DNA of 64,000 bases from an uncultured Prevotellaceae bacterium (GCA_900315105.1 OMXX01000001.1:62001-126000); one strand, 5' to 3'; shown: positions 36,006-44,505, counted from the stretch's first letter. A program made the numbers and translations. Notes: generated by a model not told the origin, from the sequence alone.

Positions 36006-36209
36006 TTAATAATTCCAATCTTCAATATCCCTTATATGGTTCTTTTCCTTCAGGTGATTTATTATGACTTCCAATATAACGGCCATTGAACCCGAAGCAA
36101 TAGCGATCATCCAGCTCTTTGCAAAAAGACTGAATACAAGCGTTATCAGACATACAAAGGAACATACTATCAGAGACATGATAGTCAGTTTTATCTTTAC
36201 TCTTTTCAT
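36006..36209 (-). CDS. Small membrane protein
   Basis: A 67-aa protein with two hydrophobic segments (about residues 8-29 and 33-51) and a charged tail. Could be a holin by size and topology, but nothing specific supports that. Confidence 0.6.
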   Translation of the reverse strand: MKRVKIKLTIMSLIVCSFVCLITLVFSLFAKSWMIAIASGSMAVILEVIINHLKEKNHIRDIEDWNY

Positions 36210-36210
36210 A

Positions 36211-36405
36211 TTAGCACTTTGGTCTTATTTGTGAATATTCATCGCAGACATCATACTTAAAGACAGGTTTTGCCCACCCCTTTGAGTCCTGGCACACACC
36301 CCACCCATCAGTTCTGAGACCACGCATCCTACAACATGTATTGCAACATGTGTTTCTGTCTTCCGCTTCTCTATAATTTCTTCTCTCCATTTTCGCAGTC
36401 CTCAT
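36211..36405 (-). CDS. Cysteine-rich small protein
   Basis: A 64-aa protein with eight Cys (NTCCNTCCRM, WGVCQDS, YDVCDEY, PKC), suggestive of zinc binding. It overlaps the 3' end of the preceding gene by about 35 bases. Confidence 0.6.
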   Translation of the reverse strand: MRTAKMERRNYREAEDRNTCCNTCCRMRGLRTDGWGVCQDSKGWAKPVFKYDVCDEYSQIRPKC

Positions 36406-36985
36406 TGGTTAAGAAGCCCTTTCTATATTCCTTCAGGCTCTCGGCAAATCTTTTTGTCAGTACATACTTACAGCTCTTGTCTGGTGCTTCAGGACAGAAA
36501 CCATATCTGATACACTGAGGAACCATGAAACGTGCTACGATAGGATCTACTTTCTTCATCTCAACATATACCGCATTCCAGACCATTCTTGTGGCAGTAG
36601 CAGCCATACCACATAGTCTGAGATATGATATAGACTGAAGGGAGTCTGCATTTACAGCCATCCATAGGTTTACTGGCTGGTCTTGTGGAAGCTTTGTTCT
36701 GTCACTTATTTCCTTGTTTCTGTCATCTCTGAGAGTACACTGGAATTTCTCTACCCCTACATGATGTCTTACGAAATGAACTGCCACATAGTAAGGTATT
36801 CCCTTGATGAGTATGTCGTATTCCACCATGCGCTTAGGAGAATGACAGCTCATCATCATCTCAGTCTTGAACTTATCTGAAGGCTCCTTCCATCCATCAG
36901 GAAGAAGCTCGTCTTTTCCTACTGTCCATCGGGCGGCATTTAATGCTCTGTCCCAGTTTGTTACTTGTTTGATTGTTACGTTCAT
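36371..36985 (-). CDS. ThyX-like fold protein
   Basis: A 204-aa protein. FVRHHVGVEKFQCTLRDDR resembles the ThyX signature RHRxxSxNExSxRY in layout, and the C-terminal part with MVWNAVYVEMKKVDPIVARFMVPQCI resembles the ThyX helix ending in AR..LP. Several signature residues are replaced, so flavin-dependent thymidylate synthase activity is uncertain. No thyA is present in the window. Confidence 0.5.
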   Translation of the reverse strand: MNVTIKQVTNWDRALNAARWTVGKDELLPDGWKEPSDKFKTEMMMSCHSPKRMVEYDILIKGIPYYVAVHFVRHHVGVEKFQCTLRDDRNKEISDRTKLPQDQPVNLWMAVNADSLQSISYLRLCGMAATATRMVWNAVYVEMKKVDPIVARFMVPQCIRYGFCPEAPDKSCKYVLTKRFAESLKEYRKGFLTNEDCENGEKKL

Positions 36986-37008
36986 AATTGATTGCTTGAT
37001 TTGATTGG

Positions 37009-37392
37009 TTAATTGATTATTTTTACTTTTACGTTCTTTTTCATTATTCTCTTGGAATCTTTAGGATGTATGAGAATGTCGATCCTGTGGTTATGCCTTT
37101 TGTGCATGACATCCCTGACTTCAAATTCTCCATATCCTTCAATCCAGACTTTCTTAGGCTTATTCTTTGGGAACAGCCAGAGAAGATCCCTACTTATCGC
37201 ACACCATTTCACCTTTCCGCTTTTGAGGTGTTTCAGGTTTATCCTGCTTCCGTCAGAGGTTACTAATGGTTCACTATTGCATTGTTCCTTGACTGGCTGG
37301 TAACAGGTAAGTGTGACATGAGTTGTCTGTGCAGATAGAGTGCATAGATAACCCGATAGTAGAAATAAAGTTATCAGTATTCTCATAAGCAT
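37009..37392 (-). CDS. Secreted 3D-domain-like (double-psi barrel) protein
   Basis: A 127-aa protein with signal peptide ending CTLSAQ, then VTLTCYQPVKEQC.., a middle KWCAISRDLLW, and VWIEGYGEFEVRDVMHKRHNHRIDILI, similar to the 3D domain of lytic transglycosylases. A cell-wall role is inferred. Confidence 0.55.
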   Translation of the reverse strand: MLMRILITLFLLSGYLCTLSAQTTHVTLTCYQPVKEQCNSEPLVTSDGSRINLKHLKSGKVKWCAISRDLLWLFPKNKPKKVWIEGYGEFEVRDVMHKRHNHRIDILIHPKDSKRIMKKNVKVKIIN

Positions 37393-37393
37393 T

Positions 37394-37975
37394 TTACGTT
37401 GAGTTAAGCTTGCGCCTCATGTTCCTATGCCTTGTGATCCAGGCCTTCTTCATTTGCGCAGAGTGTTGTTCTGGTGATAGTTTATCGTTACCCACACCCT
37501 TCTTGAAACGATACTTCTTAGTACGTTCAATCAGGGCGGTATAGTCTCGATTAGGGTTGCGGTACGTGAGCTTTCGGTTGACCTCCCAATTAGCGGCTAC
37601 CCATTCAGGATCTTTTTCAAGTCCCAGTTTCCTTGCTCTTCTGATAATAGTTCTTTCTGAGCATAGAAACTCAATGGCAAGCTCTTCATTGGTGGTAGTA
37701 GGGAAGAGTCTCTTGAATTTCTTGATGGCTTCCTCACCCCAGTAGATTCTGAGAACACGCCCTTCGCGTTCCATAGTCCTGCCGTTAATGGAATACAGGC
37801 CATCAGGTTTCTTTCTGTGCCTTTCTCGGCCTTCCTTACGCCTACATTCCTTGCATCGGCAATCATAGCCATCTGGAAAGTTCTTGTGGTTACTCATACG
37901 ATAGAACTCACTCTTGAACTTTATTTGACCGCATCCAGTACATGTTTTGCGGTTTTTGGTACGAATGATTTCCAT
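37394..37975 (-). CDS. Zinc-finger plus helix-turn-helix phage protein
   Basis: A 193-aa protein. N-terminal zinc-finger Cys set (CTGCGQ..DCRCKECRR), then a helix-turn-helix-like segment TNEELAIEFLCSERTIIRRARKLGL, and a basic C-terminus. It resembles phage DNA-binding proteins flanking HNH-type genes but has no HNH motif. Regulatory or DNA-binding role inferred. Confidence 0.6.
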   Translation of the reverse strand: MEIIRTKNRKTCTGCGQIKFKSEFYRMSNHKNFPDGYDCRCKECRRKEGRERHRKKPDGLYSINGRTMEREGRVLRIYWGEEAIKKFKRLFPTTTNEELAIEFLCSERTIIRRARKLGLEKDPEWVAANWEVNRKLTYRNPNRDYTALIERTKKYRFKKGVGNDKLSPEQHSAQMKKAWITRHRNMRRKLNST

Positions 37976-37979
37976 ATTG

Positions 37980-38171
37980 TTAATAATCCTTGATGTCTAA
38001 GAACATATCGCATTTATCACCCAGTATCTTCTTAGGTGATGGATAATAGTAACTGGCAAGTCTGTGTTGGGTATTTCTTATCTCTTTACCCAGCCAGTAG
38101 CGATAACATTTATCTTTCTTTGTGCATCGTTCCTGAGAACAATGAACTAAATCATGAAAATATGTCGGCAT
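37980..38171 (-). CDS. Small Cys/Tyr protein
   Basis: A 63-aa protein (MPTYFHDLVHCSQERCTKKDKCYRYWLG) with a CxxxxCxxxxxCYR pattern common in small Bacteroidales proteins. It overlaps the preceding gene by 20 bases. Confidence 0.6.
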   Translation of the reverse strand: MPTYFHDLVHCSQERCTKKDKCYRYWLGKEIRNTQHRLASYYYPSPKKILGDKCDMFLDIKDY

Positions 38172-38472
38172 AATAGGTTTTGTATTTATCAGGATGAACA
38201 TCTATATCCTTTAGAATGTATTCAGCTTCTCCCTTGAGATACCAACAAGCATGAAACTTGTCAGTTACGGAGAATATAACTTTAGATATATCGCTGGCTG
38301 GGGTTGTTATAATTGAAGCAACTGGTGTATTTTCGCGGTATCCCTGGAATGATATGTATTTTCTCTTAAACCATTTCCAGAAATAGAAATAATACCTGTC
38401 TTCAGTCTCTATGGGTTGTCCCTTGATGTTATAAGCGATAACACGTTTCTCGTGCTTGATACGTATTTTCAT
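38152..38472 (-). CDS. Hypothetical phage protein
   Basis: A 106-aa protein rich in aromatic residues (YYFYFWKWFKRKYISFQGY). A GGAGGAAAG ribosome binding site precedes the start. No family recognised. Confidence 0.65.
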   Translation of the reverse strand: MKIRIKHEKRVIAYNIKGQPIETEDRYYFYFWKWFKRKYISFQGYRENTPVASIITTPASDISKVIFSVTDKFHACWYLKGEAEYILKDIDVHPDKYKTYYADIFS

Positions 38473-38663
38473 ATTCTTTCCTCCTTGTCTGTTATGTTTG
38501 AATTATTATAGGTGGTATCGGTGCAATTCTCTTGCCTCTTATTCTCAATTACCACCAGAGCTTTCGGTATTGCGCAAGCAACCAAAAACAAAACTACCAC
38601 CAATCCAGCCCAATGCCAGAAATTAGTGAAGAAAAACTCACAGAGATACGTTATTATTTCCAT
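38469..38663 (-). CDS. Single-pass small membrane protein
   Basis: A 64-aa protein with one membrane segment (WAGLVVVLFLVACAIPKALVV) and a polar C-terminus. It overlaps the next start by 4 bases. Confidence 0.6.
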   Translation of the reverse strand: MEIITYLCEFFFTNFWHWAGLVVVLFLVACAIPKALVVIENKRQENCTDTTYNNSNITDKEERI

Positions 38664-38664
38664 A

Positions 38665-38805
38665 TTATTTACTGTTTTTATGTTTAACTTTCCAGCGTTT
38701 CCAACATCCGATTACAATCATTATCAGTAACATTATTTCAAGCAATATTAATGATATGATTAGTAACTGGTAGAATATACACGCTATGATATGTGGAGTA
38801 TCCAT
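38665..38805 (-). CDS. 46-aa membrane peptide
   Basis: Reads MDTPHIIACIFYQLLIISLI.. with one long hydrophobic helix and a basic tail (CWKRWKVKHKNSK). It ends 1 base before the next start, forming a pair with the preceding small membrane protein. Confidence 0.55.
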   Translation of the reverse strand: MDTPHIIACIFYQLLIISLILLEIMLLIMIVIGCWKRWKVKHKNSK

Positions 38806-38809
38806 ATTA

Positions 38810-39148
38810 TTACTTGATTGAATTTATACCATACATTTCATCCATCTTCTTCCTACGTTCCTCTTGGGAGATATACTGAATGTTGATGTTGAACTCCTCT
38901 ATCATCTTCTCAGCAACTTCACGAGCGATTTGATACTTCAGATTTTCAACACTTGAACAGCATCCAGATTTAACCTGATGGTTCTCAAACAGATACTCGT
39001 CAAGCTCATCATCGAAATCACCCTCGTAAGTCTTACTTTCGTATTTTTCACAATCTCGCCAATGAGAATAAACTTTGGCATGAAAAACAGAACACTTACC
39101 TAATTGATAATCAGGCTTGAAATATTCACATTTACTACATTGTGCCAT
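38810..39148 (-). CDS. Hypothetical Cys-containing protein
   Basis: A 112-aa acidic protein with N-terminal Cys pairs (QCSKCEYFK, GKCSVFH) and a helical C-terminus. No family recognised. Confidence 0.65.
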   Translation of the reverse strand: MAQCSKCEYFKPDYQLGKCSVFHAKVYSHWRDCEKYESKTYEGDFDDELDEYLFENHQVKSGCCSSVENLKYQIAREVAEKMIEEFNINIQYISQEERRKKMDEMYGINSIK

Positions 39149-39152
39149 ATTC

Positions 39153-39386
39153 TTACTTGTTTTGCATAAATGAAAGTATCATTGCCTGCCTTTGCTTGCG
39201 CTCCTGTTCATACTGGAGTAGTTGCTCATAGCGGTCTTTTGATATTGTAACTGTATCAGTAATTATTTCAATATCGTGTACCCAATCATAATGATTAGGC
39301 TCATCCTCTATCTTATACCATGTAATTCCACATGATACCTTAGTTTCGAGGACATTGTATATATTTCCAGCGAATACTATCTGCAT
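39153..39386 (-). CDS. Hypothetical phage protein
   Basis: A 77-aa protein: a beta-rich first half (VFAGNIYNVLETKVSCGITWYKI) and a helical glutamine-rich end (YEQLLQYEQERKQRQ). Confidence 0.6.
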   Translation of the reverse strand: MQIVFAGNIYNVLETKVSCGITWYKIEDEPNHYDWVHDIEIITDTVTISKDRYEQLLQYEQERKQRQAMILSFMQNK

Positions 39387-39409
39387 ATTTTTATTTATTT
39401 ACTTTGTTT

Positions 39410-39628
39410 TTATTCTAATATTATCGGCTTACTTTCTTCCACAATGCCAACTTTCAGTTTTTTGCAGAATGCTATGATCTCATCTAATTGCGACAAGAAG
39501 AAAACTGTTTCATTTTTTTCTTCCATTACCTTAACTATGCCAACAAATGCCATAGTCTCTGCGCTGTTAGTATTGTTATATACCCTCTGCAAAAGTTTGG
39601 ATGCGGTTTTTATTGCTGTCTGTTCCAT
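39410..39628 (-). CDS. Hypothetical phage protein
   Basis: A 72-aa mostly helical protein. No motif recognised. Confidence 0.6.
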   Translation of the reverse strand: MEQTAIKTASKLLQRVYNNTNSAETMAFVGIVKVMEEKNETVFFLSQLDEIIAFCKKLKVGIVEESKPIILE

Positions 39629-39630
39629 AG

Positions 39631-39933
39631 TTACTCTTCTTTTAATTTTTCTACGAGTGTATCAGCAAGTTTGACAGCCAAATCTGTAATTTCTTCTACA
39701 CTGGGGTTAGGATTGACACCTTCTATCAGTGGCGCAGAAAGTAGCCCTTGCATAGCAGCAATAGCCGCCCTTTCCCTTACATCTTGCCAATGGTCTGAGG
39801 TTGATTCTTGCTGTGTTTTCTCTTGCTCAAACTCAATTCTGCTTGCATCATATACAACGTATGGTTTATTTGCCAATGACACCTCTGTGATTTCAACAAA
39901 GGGGTCTTTTGTTCCGTTTAGTCTTGCTTTCAT
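39631..39933 (-). CDS. Hypothetical phage protein (RERAAIAAMQGLL type)
   Basis: A 100-aa protein with the segment VRERAAIAAMQGLLSAP, which I associate with many Bacteroidales phage proteins, and a C-terminal amphipathic helix. Role unknown. Confidence 0.65.
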   Translation of the reverse strand: MKARLNGTKDPFVEITEVSLANKPYVVYDASRIEFEQEKTQQESTSDHWQDVRERAAIAAMQGLLSAPLIEGVNPNPSVEEITDLAVKLADTLVEKLKEE

Positions 39934-40106
39934 TCGGATATTATTTTATCTGCGTATTTAATAAATTTACGATTAACTTCCCACATATCGTTATAACTAA
40001 TGTTCGTTATCACCCTTGCAATAAGGGCAGATATGGATGCTAAAAAAACAAACAATAGCATTAATATGAATAAGGGCAGGCATATAAAATTCTTAATTGC
40101 TTTCAT
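39930..40106 (-). CDS. 58-aa membrane peptide
   Basis: Reads MKAIKNFICLPLFILMLLFV.. with one long membrane helix; its TGA overlaps the next ATG (ATGA). Confidence 0.55.
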   Translation of the reverse strand: MKAIKNFICLPLFILMLLFVFLASISALIARVITNISYNDMWEVNRKFIKYADKIISE

Positions 40107-40117
40107 ATCTACTTCCT

Positions 40118-40252
40118 TTATAATTTTAAGTCTTGATTATACTTGATATAATAATTATCAGCCTCTTTTTCAAAACACAAGTTAGCGTAAGTACATTCCT
40201 TACAATTTCTTGTGCATGGCTTATTCAACTCAGGTGTATAACTCATACTCAT
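40118..40252 (-). CDS. 44-aa four-cysteine peptide
   Basis: Reads MSMSYTPELNKPCTRNCKEC.. with a CxxxCxxCxxxxxC set. Its ATG overlaps the preceding stop (ATGA), supporting translation. Confidence 0.55.
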   Translation of the reverse strand: MSMSYTPELNKPCTRNCKECTYANLCFEKEADNYYIKYNQDLKL

Positions 40253-40563
40253 TCCTCTGGTTTTAATAATCTCATCCAATACATAGGTGTTATATTATTA
40301 CCCACCCAAGTACCATAGAAATAATCATAATAAGCCTTTTCAAAATCAAACCCATCCGATACTATTACCACAAGGGATTGATGTGAATCTTCGCTTTTTC
40401 TTGGAGGTAGCTCATCCTCTGCCTTGTGCCATTGGTTTACTGGGTGAGAGTCAGCCCATTGAGCGCCATGTTTGAATGGAATAGTATAATCATCATCAAC
40501 AAAATCCCACATAGCCTTTGAGGTTTCCTCTGCGGCTTTTATTATTTCTTCTTCTCTATTCAT
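40249..40563 (-). CDS. DUF551-like protein
   Basis: A 104-aa protein. The C-terminal half (QWHKAEDELPPRK..VVIVSDG..YYDYFYGTW..YWMRLLKPEE) follows the DUF551 layout of phage proteins. Start at 40,563 is set by the preceding gene's end. Confidence 0.6.
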   Translation of the reverse strand: MNREEEIIKAAEETSKAMWDFVDDDYTIPFKHGAQWADSHPVNQWHKAEDELPPRKSEDSHQSLVVIVSDGFDFEKAYYDYFYGTWVGNNITPMYWMRLLKPEE

Positions 40564-40828
40564 GTCCAAATGATTTATATAAGTCCTCAATATAAGCCCA
40601 TTTTTTCAATCCATAACAAGGATAATCGACTTCGTTAATTAACACCAAGACAAGGGCCATATTATTTGGCATTATTGCCAAGAAAGTCTTGCCGACTTTA
40701 GGTTGTTCAGATGGTTTATGCCATACATTATCAAGATACCAGTCAATAGCATCCAGCTTCATCTGGTTGAGTAGAGATTTATGAACACGAGCATAATCCT
40801 CTACTTTTGTTTGCATTTCTTTTGTCAT
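40556..40828 (-). CDS. Hypothetical DUF551-like protein
   Basis: A 90-aa protein containing WHKPSEQPKVGKTFLAIMPN and WAYIEDLYKSF, similar in layout to the following gene. Confidence 0.55.
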   Translation of the reverse strand: MTKEMQTKVEDYARVHKSLLNQMKLDAIDWYLDNVWHKPSEQPKVGKTFLAIMPNNMALVLVLINEVDYPCYGLKKWAYIEDLYKSFGHE

Positions 40829-41154
40829 AGCTTCTTATTTTCTAATAACCAACATATCATTTCAAAGGCTGCATCCATTAGAGTGCTACCCTCAGTACAT
40901 GGTGCATCGTGACCGCTATAATAGATAGAATTACCTTCTAAATCTATCATAGGTTTCAGATTGTCTATTGGTGACATCAACTCTAACAATGCAGACAAAC
41001 TCCATGCTGAAATGTCAGTATCTTTATCTTGTGCTTTATAACCTCCTATTCTAAGGTCTGTTCCACACCAGTAAAACATATCTGACGTTTCCCTACTCAG
41101 TCCCAACTCAATGAGTTTCTTACTCTGTTCAATTGTAGTACATATCTTTGTCAT
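40825..41154 (-). CDS. Hypothetical protein, paralogue A
   Basis: A 109-aa protein starting MTKICTTIEQSKKLIELGLS after an AGGAGG site. TSDMFYWCGTDLRIGGYKAQDKD is almost repeated in the gene at 42,351-42,734, so the two are paralogues. Function unknown. Confidence 0.65.
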   Translation of the reverse strand: MTKICTTIEQSKKLIELGLSRETSDMFYWCGTDLRIGGYKAQDKDTDISAWSLSALLELMSPIDNLKPMIDLEGNSIYYSGHDAPCTEGSTLMDAAFEMICWLLENKKL

Positions 41155-41174
41155 ATTTACCTCCTTTGTTATTG

Positions 41175-41297
41175 CTATTCGTTCTGCCAACCTATTTTGT
41201 CAGACCAATACACTTTATGCTCACCATACAAAAGGTTGTATATGTATTTCTGAGCATCGGCAATCTTTTTATTTGCCTTGCGCGTCTTCTTATCCAT
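41175..41297 (-). CDS. 40-aa peptide
   Basis: Reads MDKKTRKANKKIADAQKYIY..; start overlaps the preceding stop (TAATG). Basic N-terminus. Confidence 0.5.
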   Translation of the reverse strand: MDKKTRKANKKIADAQKYIYNLLYGEHKVYWSDKIGWQNE

Positions 41298-41533
41298 TAG
41301 CGTACACTTTTTATTCTGAAAGATGATTGCACATGGCTTATACCTTGTATATCAAAGTACGATGCAACCTCCCTCTTACGATTACAATGCAGTCTGTCAC
41401 TTTTTACGTATGGATCTTGCGTGTCTGGGTTGTGACTGAAGTCACATAGACAATACCAACCATTTCTTCGCAAACATCTATTGCTATATGGCTTACGATG
41501 TTCCTTACCGTAATATATTGCTTTGAATAACAT
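41297..41533 (-). CDS. Hypothetical basic protein
   Basis: A 78-aa protein rich in Arg, Cys and His (NRCLRRNGWYCLCDFSHN..HCNRKREV), possibly metal binding. Confidence 0.55.
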   Translation of the reverse strand: MLFKAIYYGKEHRKPYSNRCLRRNGWYCLCDFSHNPDTQDPYVKSDRLHCNRKREVASYFDIQGISHVQSSFRIKSVR

Positions 41534-41535
41534 AT

Positions 41536-41760
41536 CTATTCCTTCTTATTTAGAAAATTATCCATTGACAAAGTTATATCTACTGCAACAGGGCTATTTT
41601 TCCAAGTCACATCAGAAAATCTTGCTTTCATTTCTCTATTCCAAATTGGGTATCCGTAATCACAATTCTTTACTGCCCATGATATTTTGCTGTGATTGAT
41701 TGTCGGCTTGTCATTGAACAGACTAAGACAGCCATTTTTGTTTCTTGCTAACCACATCAT
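41536..41760 (-). CDS. Small WxARN protein
   Basis: A 74-aa protein, MMWLARNKNGCLSLFNDKP..VTWKNSPVAVD. It shares its framework with the gene at 52,254-52,478, a type common in Bacteroidales phages. Confidence 0.6.
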   Translation of the reverse strand: MMWLARNKNGCLSLFNDKPTINHSKISWAVKNCDYGYPIWNREMKARFSDVTWKNSPVAVDITLSMDNFLNKKE

Positions 41761-41762
41761 AC

Positions 41763-42179
41763 TTATCCCTCCATTGCTTTTCTGAAACCTTTTATCATTT
41801 GATCACTATCAAAATAGAGACTTAAATCATAATCACCATAGTCATCAGCATTTTCTTTTAACCACTTACAAGCCTTGTCAATCATCTGCTTTCTTGTTTC
41901 CTTGATAGCATCTGAGAAAGTAGGTGTACGATGATGTTCTTTGACGAATGGCACAACAAATTCGGATTCCCTCCAAGCCTCTTGTGGTGTTTGATTATCA
42001 CAAGCCTTTAGCCTGTTTTGTTCAAAATAGTCAAAGCAATCAAGAATACCTATTCTGTACCAATTTGCTTCTCGGTTACTATTATATAGTCGGCTACCAT
42101 CTTCTCGGTAATAATCTCTATACTCGTATGATGGTATGATTTTATTTCTATCTTCCTTGATTATGTCTTTTACTTCCAT
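41763..42179 (-). CDS. Hypothetical phage protein
   Basis: A 138-aa protein ending in MIDKACKWLKENADDYGDYDLS..DQMIKGFRKAMEG, a helical module I recognise from Bacteroidales phage proteins without known function. Confidence 0.6.
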   Translation of the reverse strand: MEVKDIIKEDRNKIIPSYEYRDYYREDGSRLYNSNREANWYRIGILDCFDYFEQNRLKACDNQTPQEAWRESEFVVPFVKEHHRTPTFSDAIKETRKQMIDKACKWLKENADDYGDYDLSLYFDSDQMIKGFRKAMEG

Positions 42180-42354
42180 AGTCTTTTATTTTTTCTTCTC
42201 TTTCTATAAAAACAAATAATATAATACCAACAGCCAACTGAATTGCTATATCTGCATCTGGAAGTGCATTAAAGCCATTTAATATCCAAGAAGTCATCAA
42301 AAGTGCTACTATAAAAAGTATGGCTTTTCCTATTCCGACAAATATTTTTTTCAT
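42148..42354 (-). CDS. Small two-helix membrane protein
   Basis: A 68-aa protein starting MKKIFVGIGKAILFIVALLM after an AGGAG site, with two membrane segments; overlaps the next gene by 32 bases. Confidence 0.6.
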   Translation of the reverse strand: MKKIFVGIGKAILFIVALLMTSWILNGFNALPDADIAIQLAVGIILFVFIEREEKIKDYGSKRHNQGR

Positions 42355-42734
42355 ATCAAACTCCTTTCTTTCAAATGTAATATCATTTTTACACAAGCAT
42401 CAATAAGATTTTCTGCTGAATAAGCAATACGTGTTATTCTTCCGAAATCAGCGCCATCCCTGTTTTCTCTAAATCTGTAATAGCGCACCTCATTAGGCTT
42501 AGAAACATCGCCCATCTTTGATATTTCAAGAAAATAACGATTATCAACAATACTTGCTGGTAATATATTAATTAATGCAGCCAAAGACCAACAAGGAATA
42601 TCATAATCCTTATCTTGGGCTTTATAACCACCAAATCTAATATCCTCACCACACCAATAATACATATCGGAAGTTTTGTTGGATAGTATCTCAGCAAGTT
42701 TCTTGCTTTGATTTATGTCGGTAAATGCTTTCAT
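42351..42734 (-). CDS. Hypothetical protein, paralogue B
   Basis: A 127-aa paralogue of the gene at 40,825-41,154 (shared TSDMYYWCGEDIRFGGYKAQDKD). The middle is longer and charged. Confidence 0.65.
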   Translation of the reverse strand: MKAFTDINQSKKLAEILSNKTSDMYYWCGEDIRFGGYKAQDKDYDIPCWSLAALINILPASIVDNRYFLEISKMGDVSKPNEVRYYRFRENRDGADFGRITRIAYSAENLIDACVKMILHLKERSLI

Positions 42735-42754
42735 ATTCTTATTTTTACTGATTA

Positions 42755-43009
42755 TTATAACAATTCATCTGTGAAATGTTTTATCTTCACTTCACAACAG
42801 CCATCTGGACATTTGAACACACTTTCGTATTCATTACGTTGTCTTGTCTGATAACCCACAAATGGTGGTGACATTGGTCTTCTGTATAATTCACTATCTC
42901 CAAAAGAAAATTCACCATTATGTAACGTCATCCGTTCACCACAAATCGGACATTTTATATCTTCAATGCGAATCTTACGTCTGTTCTTCAATATAAGTAA
43001 TGGTTCCAT
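42755..43009 (-). CDS. Zinc-ribbon protein
   Basis: An 84-aa protein with CPICGERMTLHNGEFSF and FKCPDGCCEVKIK, a two-knuckle zinc ribbon like Lar-type small phage proteins. A GGAGGAAC site precedes it. Confidence 0.6.
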   Translation of the reverse strand: MEPLLILKNRRKIRIEDIKCPICGERMTLHNGEFSFGDSELYRRPMSPPFVGYQTRQRNEYESVFKCPDGCCEVKIKHFTDELL

Positions 43010-43026
43010 ATCTGTTCCTCCATAAG

Positions 43027-43173
43027 TTATTTATGTCTGTTTTTCTTACAATACGAAAAACGATGACGTGTTGTTGTGTCTCTTCCAAGCCCATCACATA
43101 ACTCGTATGCGCCACATTGTTGACATAATGTAAGCGGAGGGTATTCGGGAGGTAACAAATCGTAATGTTCCAT
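43027..43173 (-). CDS. 48-aa zinc-knuckle peptide
   Basis: Reads MEHYDLLPPEYPPLTLCQQC.. with CxxCxxxxxC and a later Cys. It sits between two genes in the operon. Confidence 0.5.
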   Translation of the reverse strand: MEHYDLLPPEYPPLTLCQQCGAYELCDGLGRDTTTRHRFSYCKKNRHK

Positions 43174-43177
43174 AGTC

Positions 43178-43411
43178 TTATTGGTTTAGAAAACGTTGTT
43201 GCATATAATACTCTTCCCGAATCCTTGCCTGTCGCATATTCTCGTGGCACTCAACATACCCATGTGTTTGTCCGTTTTTGAAACCAGCAAGGTAAGCTTC
43301 TTCTATCATGTCAAGAACAACCTTATCTTGAGCATCAACATCTACAAGCTTAAACTTGCGCTTGCCATAAGTACGTCCCAACTTCTTTATATCTTTTGTC
43401 TTGTATTTCAT
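43178..43411 (-). CDS. Hypothetical phage protein
   Basis: A 77-aa charged, helical protein (LDMIEEAYLAGFKNGQTHGY). No family recognised. Confidence 0.6.
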   Translation of the reverse strand: MKYKTKDIKKLGRTYGKRKFKLVDVDAQDKVVLDMIEEAYLAGFKNGQTHGYVECHENMRQARIREEYYMQQRFLNQ

Positions 43412-43421
43412 ATCGTTTTAG

Positions 43422-43838
43422 TTATTTTCTACAAAAATCAGCAGGAATTTCACCCCAGGCCTTATTGTCCCATTTGACAATCTCAACCTCGTCAACATAT
43501 ATTGCACAAGTCCTGAGATAGATTACCGCCTTGTCTATATCTTTATTCTTTTTGTTTGATGATGTAGCCTTATGTTTAACCCAGGATATAGCAGTTACAC
43601 TATCAGAGAAAACCCTGGGTGGATCAACCTTATGTTCTATTACATACTTGATACCCTCAACCAGTGCAAGGAACTCGCCTATATTTATGGTCTGGTTTCC
43701 CAAGTCCCGATAGAATATTATCTCTCCAGTCTCAAGATCCACCCCCTGATATTCAGTCTTGCCATTCTTCATTGAGTGGGCAGCATCAACTGCGATACCT
43801 TTATTTAAGCTCACCATAGCCATACATATTTGTTTCAT
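43422..43838 (-). CDS. rnhA: Ribonuclease HI-like protein
   Basis: A 138-aa RNase H fold: IAVDAAHSMKNGKTEYQGVD (first Asp), NIGEFLALVEGI (Glu), VFSDSVTAISWVK (Asp) and WDNKAWGEIPADFCRK (last Asp). The NIGEFLALV and WGEIPAD segments are typical of Bacteroidetes RNase HI. It would remove RNA from RNA-DNA hybrids, which may matter given the RT in the same element. Confidence 0.85.
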   Translation of the reverse strand: MKQICMAMVSLNKGIAVDAAHSMKNGKTEYQGVDLETGEIIFYRDLGNQTINIGEFLALVEGIKYVIEHKVDPPRVFSDSVTAISWVKHKATSSNKKNKDIDKAVIYLRTCAIYVDEVEIVKWDNKAWGEIPADFCRK

Positions 43839-44505
43839 ATACCAGCTTTGCCTTTCTGAGACATTCCTTTATCCAGTCCCTATCATCCATAGTGGCAATA
43901 AGCTCACCAGAGATCTTCTGACATGTAGATGTATTGTTGTTTATAGTTACATTAGGTTCTGTATGGAAGGACTTTACCTTACCCCATATCTGATCGTAAA
44001 GGTTGTCCATCATCTTTCGGCAAGCACTGAAATCATACTTGTTATATCCAGTCCTTACATCTACTCCATACGCCTCCTTGACACTATCCATAGACTTACT
44101 GAAGAAGAGATCGGAATACTGAATGAAGTAACCGATAAGCTGAGTCCATCCAAGAAGCTCGTAATAGTTCATTGTGGCTTTCTTGTAATTGTCCTCAAAG
44201 TTCTTCCTCAGTTCTTCTATCTGTTTCTTCAGGTCTTCATAATAATAGTCTGACATAGCGTAGTAGAAACCATTAGACATATCTCCAGCCCACTCTTTGT
44301 TATGTTTCTCAAACCACTTGTTAATGTCCTTAGCGGTTGTTCTTACAGTGAACTTGAATATGTTCTTATGCTTATGTAGAACACTATAGAAATCAACCCA
44401 TACAGAATATGACAAGGCTCCAGACATAGATAGTCTCAGGATTATCTCTCTTGAAAGATGAGTCATCTTCTTCAGGGCTTGCTGGTCTTTTTCTTTGTTA
44501 TACAT
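43801..44505 (-). CDS. Hypothetical phage protein
   Basis: A 234-aa helical protein (IILRLSMSGALSYSVWVDFY..KKQIEELRKNFEDNYKKATMN). It overlaps the RNase H gene by 38 bases. No family recognised. Confidence 0.7.
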   Translation of the reverse strand: MYNKEKDQQALKKMTHLSREIILRLSMSGALSYSVWVDFYSVLHKHKNIFKFTVRTTAKDINKWFEKHNKEWAGDMSNGFYYAMSDYYYEDLKKQIEELRKNFEDNYKKATMNYYELLGWTQLIGYFIQYSDLFFSKSMDSVKEAYGVDVRTGYNKYDFSACRKMMDNLYDQIWGKVKSFHTEPNVTINNNTSTCQKISGELIATMDDRDWIKECLRKAKLVYETNMYGYGELK

